Shown: piece after piece, positions 1 through 14,100 of the stretch
How positions within the stretch are numbered: the first letter of the stretch is position 1
Layout: every line of letters starts with the position of its first letter
Assembly: GCA_963969345.1 (NCBI GenBank)
Contig: OZ017768.1
Coordinates: 9,402,193 to 9,466,192, forward strand
Direction of reading: 5' to 3'
DNA: 64,000 nucleotides
Source of the DNA: Turbatrix aceti
Lineage: Eukaryota; Nematoda; Chromadorea; Rhabditida; Panagrolaimidae
Position numbers and translations under genes: made by a program
Notes under the pieces: model-generated
Database searches by the model: none
What the model was told of the DNA's origin: nothing
What the model saw: only the letters and a program-made list of their open reading frames with translations

Positions 1-3000
1 GATTAGACGGCATGTTAGACACGTAAAGTAAAAATGTTTAAAAAACGTTCAAAAACGTCCAAAAATATCAAAATTACGTTCAAATGCAAATGCAAATGTA
101 TGCAAATGTCATCAAACGTTCTCTCGCAACGAAAGAACGGAACAGAACGCCAATAGTAATGTTTGTGCCCTGCGGGCAAAGTGGACGCCTCCAACGAACG
201 TTGGTACGTTCGGAGCCAACGAACGTAAAAACGAAACTTAAAAACCGAACGCACAAAAACGTGTAATGATGGTGCCCTGCGGGCAAAGTCAACGTTTTCG
301 AACGAACGTAGAAAATCGAACGATCGCAGAAACGTAAAAAAACGAACGCACAGATACATACAACGTACCCATGTAACGACGGACGCACACCGACGCACGT
401 AAAAAAAAACGTCAATTTATGCACGTTTTTGGCATTTTTGACAACTTTGCCGTCGATCAACCATAAAACGGGATACATGGTTGAAATCGTCTCGTCAAAT
501 GCAATCGAATAGGGATACTCATTTTATCCGGAAACGAAATTTGCGTACGTCTTTTTGGACACGATTGCTTTTAGGTCAAATTTTTGCTCGTTTTTGGCAT
601 TTTTGACAACTTTGCCGTCGGTCAACCATAAAACGGGATACATGGTTGAAATCGTCTCGTCAAATGCAATCGAATAGGGGTACTCATTTTATCCGGAAAT
701 GAAATTTGCGTTTTTCGGATAAAGCCGGATTTAAGCTTATCCGTTGATCCGATAAAAAAATGAGGTACCATTTCGTGATCCCCATGTTCTAGCGCATCTT
801 TTAAGACTATACCCGGTACCCAGAGCTTTCATTTGCGTACGTATAAACGGACACATTTGCTTTTAGATGGGTGTAACAAGTGCACCGCGGCCCTATGGGC
901 CGCTAATGTATGTTTAAACGGAATGTCAAAAACGTAAAGTAAAAATGTTGAAAAAATGTTTAAAAAACGTTCAAAAACGTCCAAAAATGTCAAAATTACG
1001 TTCAAATGTATGCAAATGTCATCAAACGTTCTCTCGCAACGAAAGAACGAACGTTGGTACGTTCGGAGTCAACGAACGTTGATACGTTCGGAGCCAACGA
1101 ACGTAAAGACGGCATGTTAGAAATGTAAAGTAAAAATGTTTAAAAAACACGTTCAAAAACGTCCAAAAATGTCAAAATTACGTTCAAATGTATGCAAATG
1201 TCATCAAACGTTCTCTCGCAACGAAAGAACGAACGTTGGTACGTTCGGAGCCAACGAACGTTGATACGTTCGGAGCCAACGAACGTAAAGACGGCATGTT
1301 AGAAATGTAAAGTAAAAGTGTTTAAAAAACACGTTCAAAAACGTCCAAAAATGTCAAAATTACGTTCAAATGTATGCAAATGTCATCAAACGTTCTCTCG
1401 CAACGAAAGAACGAACATTGGTACGTTCGGAGACAACGAACGTTGGTACGTTCGGAGCCAACGAACGTTGATACGTTCGGAGCCAACGAACGTAAAGACG
1501 GCATGTTAGAAATGTAAAGTAAAAATGTTTAAAAAACACGTTCAAAAACGTCCAAAAATGTCAAAATTACGTTCAAATGTATGCAAATGTCATCAAACGT
1601 TCTCTCGCAACGAAAGAACGAACGTTGGTATGTTCGGAGCCAACGAACGTTGACACGTTCGGAGCCAACGAACGTAAAGACGGCATGTTAGAAATGTAAA
1701 GTAAAAATGTTTACAAAACGTTCAAAACGTCCAAAAATGTCAAAATTACGTTCAAATGTATGCAAATGTCATCAAACGTTCTCTCGCAACGAAAGAACGG
1801 AACAGAACGCCAATAGTAATGTTTGTGCCCTGCGGGCAAAGTGGACGCCCCCAACGAACATGTACGTTCGGAGCCAACGAACGTTGGTACGTTCGGATCC
1901 AACGAACGTTGGTACGTTCAGAGTCAACGAACGTTGATACGTTCGGAGCCAACGAACGTAAAGACGGCATGTTAAAAACGTAAAGAAAAAATGTTTAAAA
2001 AAAGGTTCAAAAACGTCCAAAAATGTCCAAATGTATGCAATTGTCATCAAACGGTCTCTCGCAACGAAAGATTAGACGGCATGTTAGACACGTAAAGTAA
2101 AAATGTTTAAAAAACGTTCAAAAACGTCCAAAAATATCAAAATTACGTTCAAATGCAAATGCAAATGTATGCAAATGTCATCAAACGTTCTCTCGCAACG
2201 AAAGAACGGAACAGAACGCCAATAGTAATGTTTGTGCCCTGCGGGCAAAGTGGACGCCTCCAACGAACGTTGGTACGTTCGGAGCCAACGAACGTAAAAA
2301 CGAAACGTAAAACGAACTTAAAAACCGAACGCACAAAAACGTGTAATGATGGTGCCCTGCGGGCAAAGTCAACGTTTTCGAACGAACGTAGAAAATCGAA
2401 CGATCGCAGAAACGTAAAAAAACGAACGCACAGATACATACAACGTACCCATGTAACGACGGACGCACACCGACGCACGTAAAAAAAAACGTCAATTTAT
2501 GCACGTTTTTGGCATTTTTGACAACTTTGCCGTCGATCAACCATAAAACGGGATACATGGTTGAAATCGTCTCGTCAAATGCAATCGAATAGGGATACTC
2601 ATTTTATCCGGAAACGAAATTTGCGTACGTCTTTTTGGACACGATTGCTTTTAGGTCAAATTTTTGCTCGTTTTTGGCATTTTTGACAACTTTGCCGTCG
2701 ATCAACCATAAAACGGGATACATGGTTGAAATCGTCTCGTCAAATGCAATCGAATAGGGGTACTCATTTTATCCGGAAATGAAATTTGCGTTTTTCGGAT
2801 AAAGCCGGATTTAAGCTTATCCGTTGATCCGATAAAAAAATGAGGTACCATTTCGTGATCCCCATGTTCTAGCGCATCTTTTAAGACTATACCCGGTACC
2901 CAGAGCTTTCATTTGCGTACGTACATATGGACACATTTGCTTTTAGATGGGTGTAACAAGTGCACCGCGGCCCTATGGGCCGCTAATGTATGTTTAAACG

Positions 3001-5999
3001 GAATGTCAAAAACGTAAAGTAAAAATGTTGAAAAAATGTTTAAAAAACGTTCAAAAACGTCCAAAAATGTCAAAATTACGTTCAAATGTATGCAAATGTC
3101 ATCAAACGTTCTCTCGCAACGAAAGAACGAACGTTGGTACGTTCGGAGCCAACGAACGTTGATACATTCGGAGCCAACGAACGTAAAGACGGCATGTTAG
3201 AAATGTAAAGTAAAAATGTTTAAAAAACACGTTAAAAAACGTCCAAAAATGTCAAAATTACGTTCAAATGTATGCAAATGTCATCAAACGTTCTCTCGCA
3301 ACGAAAGAACGAACGTTGGTACGTTCGGAGCCAACGAACGTTGATACGTTCGGAGCCAACGAACGTAAAATGTAAAGTAAAAATGTTTAAAAAACACGTT
3401 CAAAAACGTCCAAAAATGTCAAAATTACGTTCAAATGTATGCAAATGTCATCAAACGTTCTCTCGCAACGAAAGAACGAACGTTGTTACGTTCGGAGCCA
3501 ACGAACGTTGATACGTTCGGAGCCAACGAACGTTGATACGTTCGGAGCCAACGAACGTTGATACGTTCGGAGCCAACGAACGTAAAGACGGCATGTTAGA
3601 AATGTAAAGTAAAAATGTTTAAAAAACACGTTCAAAAACGTCCAAAAATGTCAAAATTACGTTCAAATGTATGCAAATGTCATCAAACGTTCTCTCGCAA
3701 CGAAAGAACGGAACAGAACGCCAATAGTAATGTTTGTGCCCTGCGGGCAAAGTGGACGCCCCCAACGAACATGTACGTTCGGAGCCAACGAACGTTGGTA
3801 CGTTCGGAGCCAACGAACGTAAAGACGGCATGTTAAAAACGTAAAGAAAAAATGTTTAAAAAAAGGTTCAAAAACGTCCAAAAATGTCCAAATGTATGCA
3901 ATTGTCATCAAACGGTCTCTCGCAACGAAAGATTAGACGGCATGTTAGACACGTAAAGTAAAAATGTTTAAAAAACGTTCAAAAACGTCCAAAAATATCA
4001 AAATTACGTTCAAATGCAAATGCAAATGTATGCAAATGTCATCAAACGTTCTCTCGCAACGAAAGAACGGAACAGAACGCCAATAGTAATGTTTGTGCCC
4101 TGCGGGCAAAGTGGACGCCCCCAACGAACGTTGGTACGTTCGGAGCCAACGAACGTAAAAACGAAACTTAAAAACCGAACGCACAAAAACGTGTAATGAT
4201 GGTGCCCTGCGGGCAAAGTCAACGTTTTCGAACGAACGTAGAAAATCGAACGATCGCAGAAACGTAAAAAAACGAACGCACAGATACATACAACGTACCC
4301 ATGTAACGACGGACGCACACCGACGCACGTAAAAAAAAACGTCAATTTATGCACGTTTTTGGCATTTTTGACAACTTTGCCGTCGATCAACCATAAAACG
4401 GGATACATGGTTGAAATCGTCTCGTCAAATGCAATCGAATAGGGATACTCATTTTATCCGGAAACGAAATTTGCGTACGTCTTTTTGGACACGATTGCTT
4501 TTAGGTCAAATTTTTGCTCGTTTTTGGCATTTTTGACAACTTTGCCGTCGGTCAACCATAAAACGGGATACATGGTTGAAATCGTCTCGTCAAATGCAAT
4601 CGAATAGGGGTACTCATTTTATCCGGAAATGAAATTTGCGTTTTTCGGATAAAGCCGGATTTAAGCTTATCCGTTGATCCGATAAAAAAATGAGGTACCA
4701 TTTCGTGATCCCCATGTTCTAGCGCATCTTTTAAGACTATACCCGGTACCCAGAGCTTTCATTTGCGTACGTATAAACGGACACATTTGCTTTTAGATGG
4801 GTGTAACAAGTGCACCGCGGCCCTATGGGCCGCTAATGTATGTTTAAACGGAATGTCAAAAACGTAAAGTAAAAATGTTGAAAAAATGTTTAAAAAACGT
4901 TCAAAAACGTCCAAAAATGTCAAAATTACGTTCAAATGTATGCAAATGTCATCAAACGTTCTCTCGCAACGAAAGAACGAACGTTGGTACGTTCGGAGTC
5001 AACGAACGTTGATACGTTCGGAGCCAACGAACGTAAAGACGGCATGTTAGAAATGTAAAGTAAAAATGTTTAAAAAACACGTTCAAAAACGTCCAAAAAT
5101 GTCAAAATTACGTTCAAATGTATGCAAATGTCATCAAACGTTCTCTCGCAACGAAAGAACGAACGTTGGTACGTTCGGAGCCAACGAACGTTGATACGTT
5201 CGGAGCCAACGAACGTAAAGACGGCATGTTAGAAATGTAAAGTAAAAGTGTTTAAAAAACACGTTCAAAAACGTCCAAAAATGTCAAAATTACGTTCAAA
5301 TGTATGCAAATGTCATCAAACGTTCTCTCGCAACGAAAGAACGAACGTTGGTACGTTCGGAGCCAACGAACGTTGATACGTTCGGAGCCAACGAACGTTG
5401 ATACGTTCGGAGCCAACGAACGTAAAGACGGCATGTTAGAAATGTAAAGTAAAAATGTTTAAAAAACACGTTCAAAAACGTCCAAAAATGTCAAAATTAC
5501 GTTCAAATGTATGCAAATGTCATCAAACGTTCTCTCGCAACGAAAGAACGAACGTTGGTATGTTCGGAGCCAACGAACGTTGACACGTTCGGAGCCAACG
5601 AACGTAAAGACGGCATGTTAGAAATGTAAAGTAAAAATGTTTACAAAACGTTCAAAACGTCCAAAAATGTCAAAATTACGTTCAAATGTATGCAAATGTC
5701 ATCAAACGTTCTCTCGCAACGAAAGAACGGAACAGAACGCCAATAGTAATGTTTGTGCCCTGCGGGCAAAGTGGACGCCCCCAACGAACATGTACGTTCG
5801 GAGCCAACGAACGTTGGTACGTTCGGATCCAACGAACGTTGGTACGTTCAGAGTCAACGAACGTTGATACGTTCGGAGCCAACGAACGTAAAGACGGCAT
5901 GTTAAAAACGTAAAGAAAAAATGTTTAAAAAAAGGTTCAAAAACGTCCAAAAATGTCCAAATGTATGCAATTGTCATCAAACGGTCTCTCGCAACGAAA
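1..5999. repeat. Higher-order repeat units of 2069 and 1861 bp
   Basis: Unit 1 (1-2069) and unit 3 (3931-5999) have exactly the same length and are almost identical base for base. Unit 2 (2070-3930) is a 1861-bp variant with different numbers of the 180-bp and 25-bp subunits. The period of the compound unit is therefore 3930 bp. Differences are mostly single substitutions (for example GTCAACC against ATCAACC in the second 167-bp block) and gain or loss of minisatellite copies, as expected from unequal exchange or gene conversion. Confidence 0.85.
882..908. other. GC hairpin GCGGCCC-TAT-GGGCCGC at module end
   Basis: A perfect 7-bp stem with a TAT loop lies after the constant sequence GATGGGTGTAACAAG and is followed by TAATGT. 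The same hairpin recurs at the same place in other modules (about 2965, 4818, 6898, 11237, 12350, 16687). It breaks the otherwise AT-rich composition and marks the end of the long module. Confidence 0.7.
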
Positions 6000-7304
6000 G
6001 ATTAGACGGCATGTTAGACACGTAAAGTAAAAATGTTTAAAAAACGTTCAAAAACGTCCAAAAATATCAAAATTACGTTCAAATGCAAATGCAAATGTAT
6101 GCAAATGTCATCAAACGTTCTCTCGCAACGAAAGAACGGAACAGAACGCCAATAGTAATGTTTGTGCCCTGCGGGCAAAGTGGACGCCTCCAACGAACGT
6201 TGGTACGTTCGGAGCCAACGAACGTAAAAACGAAACGTAAAAACGAAACTTAAAAACCGAACGCACAAAAACGTGTAATGATGGTGCCCTGCGGGCAAAG
6301 TCAACGTTTTCGAACGAACGTAGAAAATCGAACGATCGCAGAAACGTAAAAAAACGAACGCACAGATACATACAACGTACCCATGTAACGACGGACGCAC
6401 ACCGACGCACGTAAAAAAAAAACGTCAATTTATGCACGTTTTTGGCATTTTTGACAACTTTGCCGTCGATCAACCATAAAACGGGATACATGGTTGAAAT
6501 CGTCTCGTCAAATGCAATCGAATAGGGATACTCATTTTATCCGGAAACGAAATTTGCGTACGTCTTTTTGGACACGATTGCTTTTAGGTCAAATTTTTGC
6601 TCGTTTTTGGCATTTTTGACAACTTTGCCGTCGATCAACCATAAAACGGGATACATGGTTGAAATCGTCTCGTCAAATGCAATCGAATAGGGGTACTCAT
6701 TTTATCCGGAAATGAAATTTGCGTTTTTCGGATAAAGCCGGATTTAAGCTTATCCGTTGATCCGATAAAAAAATGAGGTACCATTTCGTGATCCCCATGT
6801 TCTGCCGCATCTTTTAAGACTATACCCGGTACCCAGAGCTTTCATTTGCGTACGTACATATGGACACATTTGCTTTTAGATGGGTGTAACAAGTGCACCG
6901 CGGCCCTATGGGCCGCTAATGTATGTTTAAACGGAATGTCAAAAACGTAAAGTAAAAATGTTGAAAAAATGTTTAAAAAACGTTCAAAAACGTCCAAAAA
7001 TGTCAAAATTACGTTCAAATGTATGCACATGTCATCAAACGTTCTCTCGCAACGAAAGAACGAACGTTGGTATGTTCGGAGCCAACGAACGTTGACACGT
7101 TCGGAGCCAACGAACGTAAAGACGGCATGTTAGAAATGTAAAGTAAAAATGTTTACAAAACGTTCAAAACGTCCAAAAATGTCAAAATTACGTTCAAATG
7201 TATGCAAATGTCATCAAACGTTCTCTCGCAACGAAAGAACGGAACAGAACGCCAATAGTAATGTTTGTGCCCTGCGGGCAAAGTGGACGCCCCCAACGAA
7301 CATG

Positions 7305-7460
7305 TACGTTCGGAGCCAACGAACGTTATTACGTTCGAAGCCAACGAACGTTTGTACGTTCGGATCCAACGAACGTTGGTACGTTCGGATCCAACGAACG
7401 TTGGTACGTTCAGAGTCAACGAACGTTGATACGTTCGAAGCCAACGAACGTAAAGACGGC
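7305..7460. repeat. 25-bp palindromic minisatellite, longest run type
   Basis: The repeat is ACGTTCG-GAGCCAA-CGAACGT-TGGT. The heptamers ACGTTCG and CGAACGT are reverse complements and alternate, so every neighbouring pair can form a 7-bp stem with a 7-nt or 4-nt loop. This stretch has about five to six copies; other satellite units have two to four (for example 3478-3585). Loops vary (GAGCCAA, GATCCAA, GAAGCCAA-like, AGAGTCAA) while the stems stay constant. Confidence 0.85.
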
Positions 7461-8785
7461 ATGTTAAAAACGTAAAGAAAAAATGTTTAAAAAAAGGTTC
7501 AAAAACGTCCAAAAATGTCCAAATGTATGCAATTGTCATCAAACGGTCTCTCGCAACGAAAGATTAGACGGCATGTTAGAAATGTAAAGTAAAAATGTTT
7601 AAAAAACGTTCAAAAACGTCCAAAAATATCAAAATTACGTTCAAATGTATGCAAATGTCATCAAACGTTCTCTCGCAACGAAAGAACGGAACAGAACGCC
7701 AATAGTAATGTTTGTGCCCTGCGGGCAAAGTGGACGCCCCCAACGAACATGTACGTTCGGAGCCAACGAACGTTGGTACGTTCGGAGCCAACGAACGTAA
7801 AGACGGCATGTTAAAAACGTAAAGAAAAAATGTTTAAAAAAAGGTTCAAAAACGTCCAAAAATGTCCAAATGTATGCAATTGTCATCAAACGGTCTCTCG
7901 CAACGAAAGATTAGACGGCATGTTAGACACGTAAAGTAAAAATGTTTAAAAAACGTTCAAAAACGTCCAAAAATATCAAAATTACGTTCAAATGCAAATG
8001 CAAATGTATGCAAATGTCATCAAACGTTCTCTCGCAACGAAAGAACGGAACAGAACGCCAATAGTAATGTTTGTGCCCTGCGGGCAAAGTGGACGCCCCC
8101 AACGAACGTTGGTACGTTCGGAGCCAACGAACGTAAAAACGAAACTTAAAAACCGAACGCACAAAAACGTGTAATGATGGTGCCCTGCGGGCAAAGTCAA
8201 CGTTTTCGAACGAACGTAGAAAATCGAACGATCGCAGAAACGTAAAAAAACGAACGCACAGATACATACAACGTACCCATGTAACGACGGACGCACACCG
8301 ACGCACGTAAAAAAAAACGTCAATTTATGCACGTTTTTGGCATTTTTGACAACTTTGCCGTCGATCAACCATAAAACGGGATACATGGTTGAAATCGTCT
8401 CGTCAAATGCAATCGAATAGGGATACTCATTTTATCCGGAAACGAAATTTGCGTACGTCTTTTTGGACACGATTGCTTTTAGGTCAAATTTTTGCTCGTT
8501 TTTGGCATTTTTGACAACTTTGCCGTCGATCAACCATAAAACGGGATACATGGTTGAAATCGTCTCGTCAAATGCAATCGAATAGGGGTACTCATTTTAT
8601 CCGGAAATGAAATTTGCGTTTTTCGGATAAAGCCGGATTTAAGCTTATCCGTTGATCCGATAAAAAAATGAGGTACCATTTCGTGATCCCCATGTTCTGC
8701 CGCATCTTTTAAGACTATACCCGGTACCCAGAGCTTTCATTTGCGTACGTACATATGGACACATTTGCTTTTAGATGGGTGTAAC

Positions 8786-8820
8786 AAGATCTTCGCAGCC
8801 CTTCGGGCTGCGGAGATCTT
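8786..8820. other. Alternative 35-nt hairpin at module end, copy 1
   Basis: AAGATCTTCGCAGCCC and GGGCTGCGGAGATCTT form a 16-bp stem with one mismatch (G-U compatible in RNA) around a TTC loop. It follows the same GATGGGTGTAACAAG leader that elsewhere carries the GCGGCCC hairpin, so two different hairpins occupy the same junction. Downstream the satellite gives way to ACGA-rich sequence. Confidence 0.8.
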
Positions 8821-9200
8821 GACGATTTAGACGAAAAGAAGAACGAAAAAAACGAAGAAAAACGATTTAGAACGAAGTAAAACGAAGAAAAACGATTTAG
8901 AACGAAGTAAAACGAAGAAAAACGATTTAGAACGAAGTAAAACGAAGAAAACGAACTAAAACGATTTAGAACGAAGTAAAACGATTTAGACCGAACAAAA
9001 ACGAAGAAAACGAACTAAAACGATTTAAAACGAACAGAAACGACCTAAAACGATACAAAGACGATGCACAACGATATAAAACGACCCAAACGATGAAGAA
9101 CGATCAAAAACGATATTAGACGACTCGCGACGAAAAAACGATTCCAACGAATCCTACGACGAAAACGAATTAGGACGATAAACGATTAAAACGAATTCAA
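8821..9200. repeat. ACGA-phased tandem segment, copy 1
   Basis: Begins with about three perfect units of a 30-bp repeat (ACGATTTAGA, ACGAAGTAAA, ACGAAGAAAA) and degrades into loose ACGA-phased decamers (AACGATTTAG, AACGAACAGA, AACGACCTAA and similar). The ACGA recurs about every 10 bp, close to one helical turn. No coding sequence is supported. The second copy is at 14272-14651. Confidence 0.7.
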
Positions 9201-9284
9201 ACGACAAAACACGAATCGGCTTTCGGCTACGAACGCAGACGCTATCGAAAGCTTCATTTGTAAGCACCCAAACGGACACGATCA

Positions 9285-10110
9285 GTGATGCAAAAAAACT
9301 GAACCGCTCGGGTACCCGACCCAAAACCCAAATTTTTGCATACCCGCCCAAAATCGGGTCGGGTTTTCGGTCGGGTATCCGACAGCACTGGACACGATAT
9401 CTGGTGGCATTTGTGATATCTGTTGGCATTTGTCAAATCGGATCGAAACATCTATGACATTCATTTACCTCAGAATTACAATTAGCAATTCCCGAAACTT
9501 CGGGTTCTCAGATCGGATACCTTCGGGTACGGGTTCTCAAAACTCAGGTTTTTCCGATGTTTTCCGCGACCCGGTCAAAAAATGGCTCGGGTCGGGCAAT
9601 AAAAAATAATCGACCCGGTTCGTGCACGGGGAAACTTTTTTTAAGTTTTCGGACGGGATCACCAGAATCGGGTCGGGCCGGATCGATTTCGGGTACCTGA
9701 AAACCCAAAAACCAAAAGAAAAATTATTTGGTTTTGCCTTATTTTATTAGTTTTGGATCTGATCCATTATTTTATTAGTTCTGTTCTTGCTGTTTTCTCT
9801 AAAAAATCAGAAATATATTCGGAAATAAAATTGCGACTCCAGACATTCCGGGTTATCAGGTTGGATACCTTCGGATTCTGTCTAGTGTTCTCAAAACTCA
9901 GGTTTTTTCAATGTTTTCCACGGCCTGGGCTCGGCCAATTGGATTTAAAGGTTTGAACCGGTCGAAAAAATGACCGTTGGCCGGGCAATAACTAATCGGC
10001 CCGGTTCGTGCACGGGGAAACACCAGCATCACCTTGACCGGGCCGGGCCATACCCAAATCGGGTCATTATTTCGGGCGGGATCGATATCGTGTACCTGAA
10101 GGCCTTGCCG
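9285..10110. repeat. CGGGT/ACCCG-rich palindromic elements, copy 1
   Basis: Dense CGGGTACCCG, CGGGTCGGGT and ACCCGACCC words form many overlapping inverted repeats. One stretch (about 9297-9390) ends in CCGACAGCACTGG, similar to the ACACTG ends of the related elements at 48960-49165 and 54845-55030. A second CGGGT-rich stretch runs from about 9480 to 9700 and a third from about 9840 to 10100. The family is probably non-autonomous transposon debris. The duplicate lies at about 14736-15561. Confidence 0.6.
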
Positions 10111-11100
10111 TAGTTTTTTTTTAAATTCGTGGGTTCGCTCCGCTTCTTTTTTTTGACATTTACCACTCGGAGGCGGTCAGAAACCGTGAAATTTCAAATA
10201 ACTTTTTTTTGAAAAATTGAAAGATGCGGACTGCCCTTCGGGATGCTACGACAAACTCGATCAAAACGACAAAAAAAGGATCCACCACGGTCAAAAAGCA
10301 ATAAAAACTGATTTTGAGACGATGCGACAACAATGGAAAACGATTTGAGACGTCTTACAACAAAAAACATTTTTGTTGCCAAAAAGATTCAAAACGAATC
10401 ACGAAGGCAACAAATCGGCACCATAGCCTCCGACTCAGATTTCTACAACAGTCAAAAAAGATCTGAAACACAACGAAAACGACTCGAAACGACTCTTACC
10501 TAAAACGCATACATGAATAAACACGATGAAAAAACAACATTTTTGACGAAAAAAACGATTGAACGAATCACGAATGCAACGATTTGGCCTGCGGCCACGA
10601 TTTTTACGTCAAAAAACGATCCAAAACGAATTTTACGATAAAAATGACACAATTCTTACCAAAAAACGACCAAAACGATTTGAAACGACTGAAAACGAAA
10701 AAGAAATAAGCCTATTGCCACGATTTTTACGATTGAACGACTTTCACGACGAAAAACGAACGCACACGCATAATAATGGAGACACGGACGCACGCGACAA
10801 AAACGTCATTTTATTGACCTTTATGCAAATTTGATTACTTTGTTGGAGATTTGTGATCAAAATTTTGACATATTTGGAATCCTCTCGTTGAGACGGTTCG
10901 ACGGATACCACTCAAAACTTTTGGAGGTTTTTGGCACAGTTTACGCCATTTTTGACAACTTTCTCCTCACTTTTTGATAAAAATTGCATTTATTTTGGAA
11001 TCTACTCGTTAAATGCAATCGAATAGCTATACTCATGTGCCTCGGAAATGAAATTTGTGTATTTCAGATAAAGCCGGATTTAAGCTTATCCGTTGATCCG
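10110..11100. other. ACGA-rich spacer, no gene seen
   Basis: AT-rich sequence with irregular AACGA words, followed from about 10960 by a degenerate version of the satellite 167-bp module (GCATTTTTGACAACTTT). Open frames here are short and low-complexity. The same sequence recurs at about 15561-16550. I see no supportable gene. Confidence 0.6.
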
Positions 11101-14100
11101 ATAAAAAAATGAGGTACCATTTCGTGATCCCCATGTTCTAGCGCATCTTTTAAGACTATACCCGGTACCCAGAGCTTTCATTTGCGTACGTACATATGGA
11201 CACATTTGCTTTTAGATGGGTGTAACAAGTGCACCGCGGCCCTATGGGCCGCTAATGTATGTTTAAACGGAATGTCAAAAACGTAAAGTAAAAATGTTGA
11301 AAAAATGTTTAAAAAACGTTCAAAAACGTTCAAAAATGTCAAAATTACGTACAAATGTATGCAAATGTCATCAAACGTTCTCTCGCAACGAAAGAACAAA
11401 CGTTGGTACGTTCGGAGTCAACGAACGTTGATACGTTCGGAGCCAACGAACGTAAAGACGGCATGTTAGAAATGTAAAGTAAAAATGTTTAAAAAACGTT
11501 CAAAAACGTCCAAAAATATCAAAATTACGTTCAAATGCAAATGCAAATGTATGCAAATGTCATCAAACGTTCTCTCGCAACGAAAGAACGGAACAGAACG
11601 CCAATAGTAATGTTTGTGCCCTGCGGGCAAAGTGGACGCCTCCAACGAACGTTGGTACGTTCGGAGCCAACGAACGTAAAAACGAAACGTAAAAACGAAA
11701 CTTAAAAACCGAACGCACAAAAACGTGTAATGATGGTGCCCTGCGGGCAAAGTCAACGTTTTCGAACGAACGTAGAAAATCGAACGATCGCAGAAACGTA
11801 AAAAAACGAACGCACAGATACATACAACGTACCCATGTAACGACGGACGCACACCGACGCACGTAAAAAAAAAACGTCAATTTATGCACGTTTTTGGCAT
11901 TTTTGACAACTTTGCCGTCGATCAACCATAAAACGGGATACATGGTTGAAATCGTCTCGTCAAATGCAATCGAATAGGGATACTCATTTTATCCGGAAAC
12001 GAAATTTGCGTACGTCTTTTTGGACACGATTGCTTTTAGGTCAAATTTTTGCTCGTTTTTGGCATTTTTGACAACTTTGCCGTCGATCAACCATAAAACG
12101 GGATACATGGTTGAAATCGTCTCGTCAAATGCAATCGAATAGGGGTACTCATTTTATCCGGAAATGAAATTTGCGTTTTTCAGATAAAGCCGGATTTAAG
12201 CTTATCCGTTGATCCGATAAAAAAATGAGGTACCATTTCGTGATCCCCATGTTCTGCCGCATCTTTTAAGACTATACCCGGTACCCAGAGGTTTCATTTG
12301 CGTACGTACATATGGACACATTTGCTTTTAGATGGGTGTAACAAGTGCACCGCGGCCCTATGGGCCGCTAATGTATGTTTAAACGGAATGTCAAAAACGT
12401 AAAGTAAAAATGTCGAAAAAATGTTTAAAAAACGTTCAAAAACGTCCAAAAATGTCAAAATTACGTTCAAATGTATGCACATGTCATCAAACGTTCTCTC
12501 GCAACGAAAGAACGAACGTTGGTATGTTCGGAGCCAACGAACGTTGACACGTTCGGAGCCAACGAACGTAAAGACGGCATGTTAGAAATGTAAAGTAAAA
12601 ATGTTTACAAAACGTTCAAAACGTCCAAAAATGTCAAAATTACGTTCAAATGTATGCAAATGTCATCAAACGTTCTCTCGCAACGAAAGAACGGAACAGA
12701 ACGCCAATAGTAATGTTTGTGCCCTGCGGGCAAAGTGGACGCCCCCAACGAACATGTACGTTCGGAGCCAACGAACGTTATTACGTTCGAAGCCAACGAA
12801 CGTTTGTACGTTCGGATCCAACGAACGTTGGTACGTTCGGATCCAACGAACGTTGGTACGTTCAGAGTCAACGAACGTTGATACGTTCGAAGCCAACGAA
12901 CGTAAAGACGGCATGTTAAAAACGTAAAGAAAAAATGTTTAAAAAAAGGTTCAAAAACGTCCAAAAATGTCCAAATGTATGCAATTGTCATCAAACGGTC
13001 TCTCGCAACGAAAGATTAGACGGCATGTTAGAAATGTAAAGTAAAAATGTTTAAAAAACGTTCAAAAACGTCCAAAAATATCAAAATTACGTTCAAATGT
13101 ATGCAAATGTCATCAAACGTTCTCTCGCAACGAAAGAACGGAACAGAACGCCAATAGTAATGTTTGTGCCCTGCGGGCAAAGTGGACGCCCCCAACGAAC
13201 ATGTACGTTCGGAGCCAACGAACGTTGGTACGTTCGGAGCCAACGAACGTAAAGACGGCATGTTAAAAACGTAAAGAAAAAATGTTTAAAAAAAGGTTCA
13301 AAAACGTCCAAAAATGTCCAAATGTATGCAATTGTCATCAAACGGTCTCTCGCAACGAAAGATTAGACGGCATGTTAGACACGTAAAGTAAAAATGTTTA
13401 AAAAACGTTCAAAAACGTCCAAAAATATCAAAATTACGTTCAAATGCAAATGCAAATGTATGCAAATGTCATCAAACGTTCTCTCGCAACGAAAGAACGG
13501 AACAGAACGCCAATAGTAATGTTTGTGCCCTGCGGGCAAAGTGGACGCCCCCAACGAACGTTGGTACGTTCGGAGCCAACGAACGTAAAAACGAAACTTA
13601 AAAACCGAACGCACAAAAACGTGTAATGATGGTGCCCTGCGGGCAAAGTCAACGTTTTCGAACGAACGTAGAAAATCGAACGATCGCAGAAACGTAAAAA
13701 AACGAACGCACAGATACATACAACGTACCCATGTAACGACGGACGCACACCGACGCACGTAAAAAAAACGTCAATTTATGCACGTTTTTGGCATTTTTGA
13801 CAACTTTGCCGTCGATCAACCATAAAACGGGATACATGGTTGAAATCGTCTCGTCAAATGCAATCGAATAGGGATACTCATTTTATCCGGAAACGAAATT
13901 TGCGTACGTCTTTTTGGACACGATTGCTTTTAGGTCAAATTTTTGCTCGTTTTTGGCATTTTTGACAACTTTGCCGTCGATCAACCATAAAACGGGATAC
14001 ATGGTTGAAATCGTCTCGTCAAATGCAATCGAATAGGGGTACTCATTTTATCCGGAAATGAAATTTGCGTTTTTCGGATAAAGCCGGATTTAAGCTTATC

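Larger units (their letters stand above)
6000..11451. repeat. Recent tandem duplication, copy 1 (about 5.45 kb)
   Basis: This block matches 11452-16903 at an offset of 5452 bases, dropping to 5451 after a one-base change in an A-run near 13760. I noticed only isolated substitutions, for example CGGATAAAG at about 6739 against CAGATAAAG at about 12191. The duplicated block includes satellite modules and the non-satellite segment 8786-11050. Breakpoints lie inside the satellite, so they are approximate. Confidence 0.85.

Noticed and set aside
900..1960. Regular repeats resembling a CRISPR array
   Set aside because: Repeats and spacers are both repetitive, unit lengths vary, and the DNA is eukaryotic with introns.
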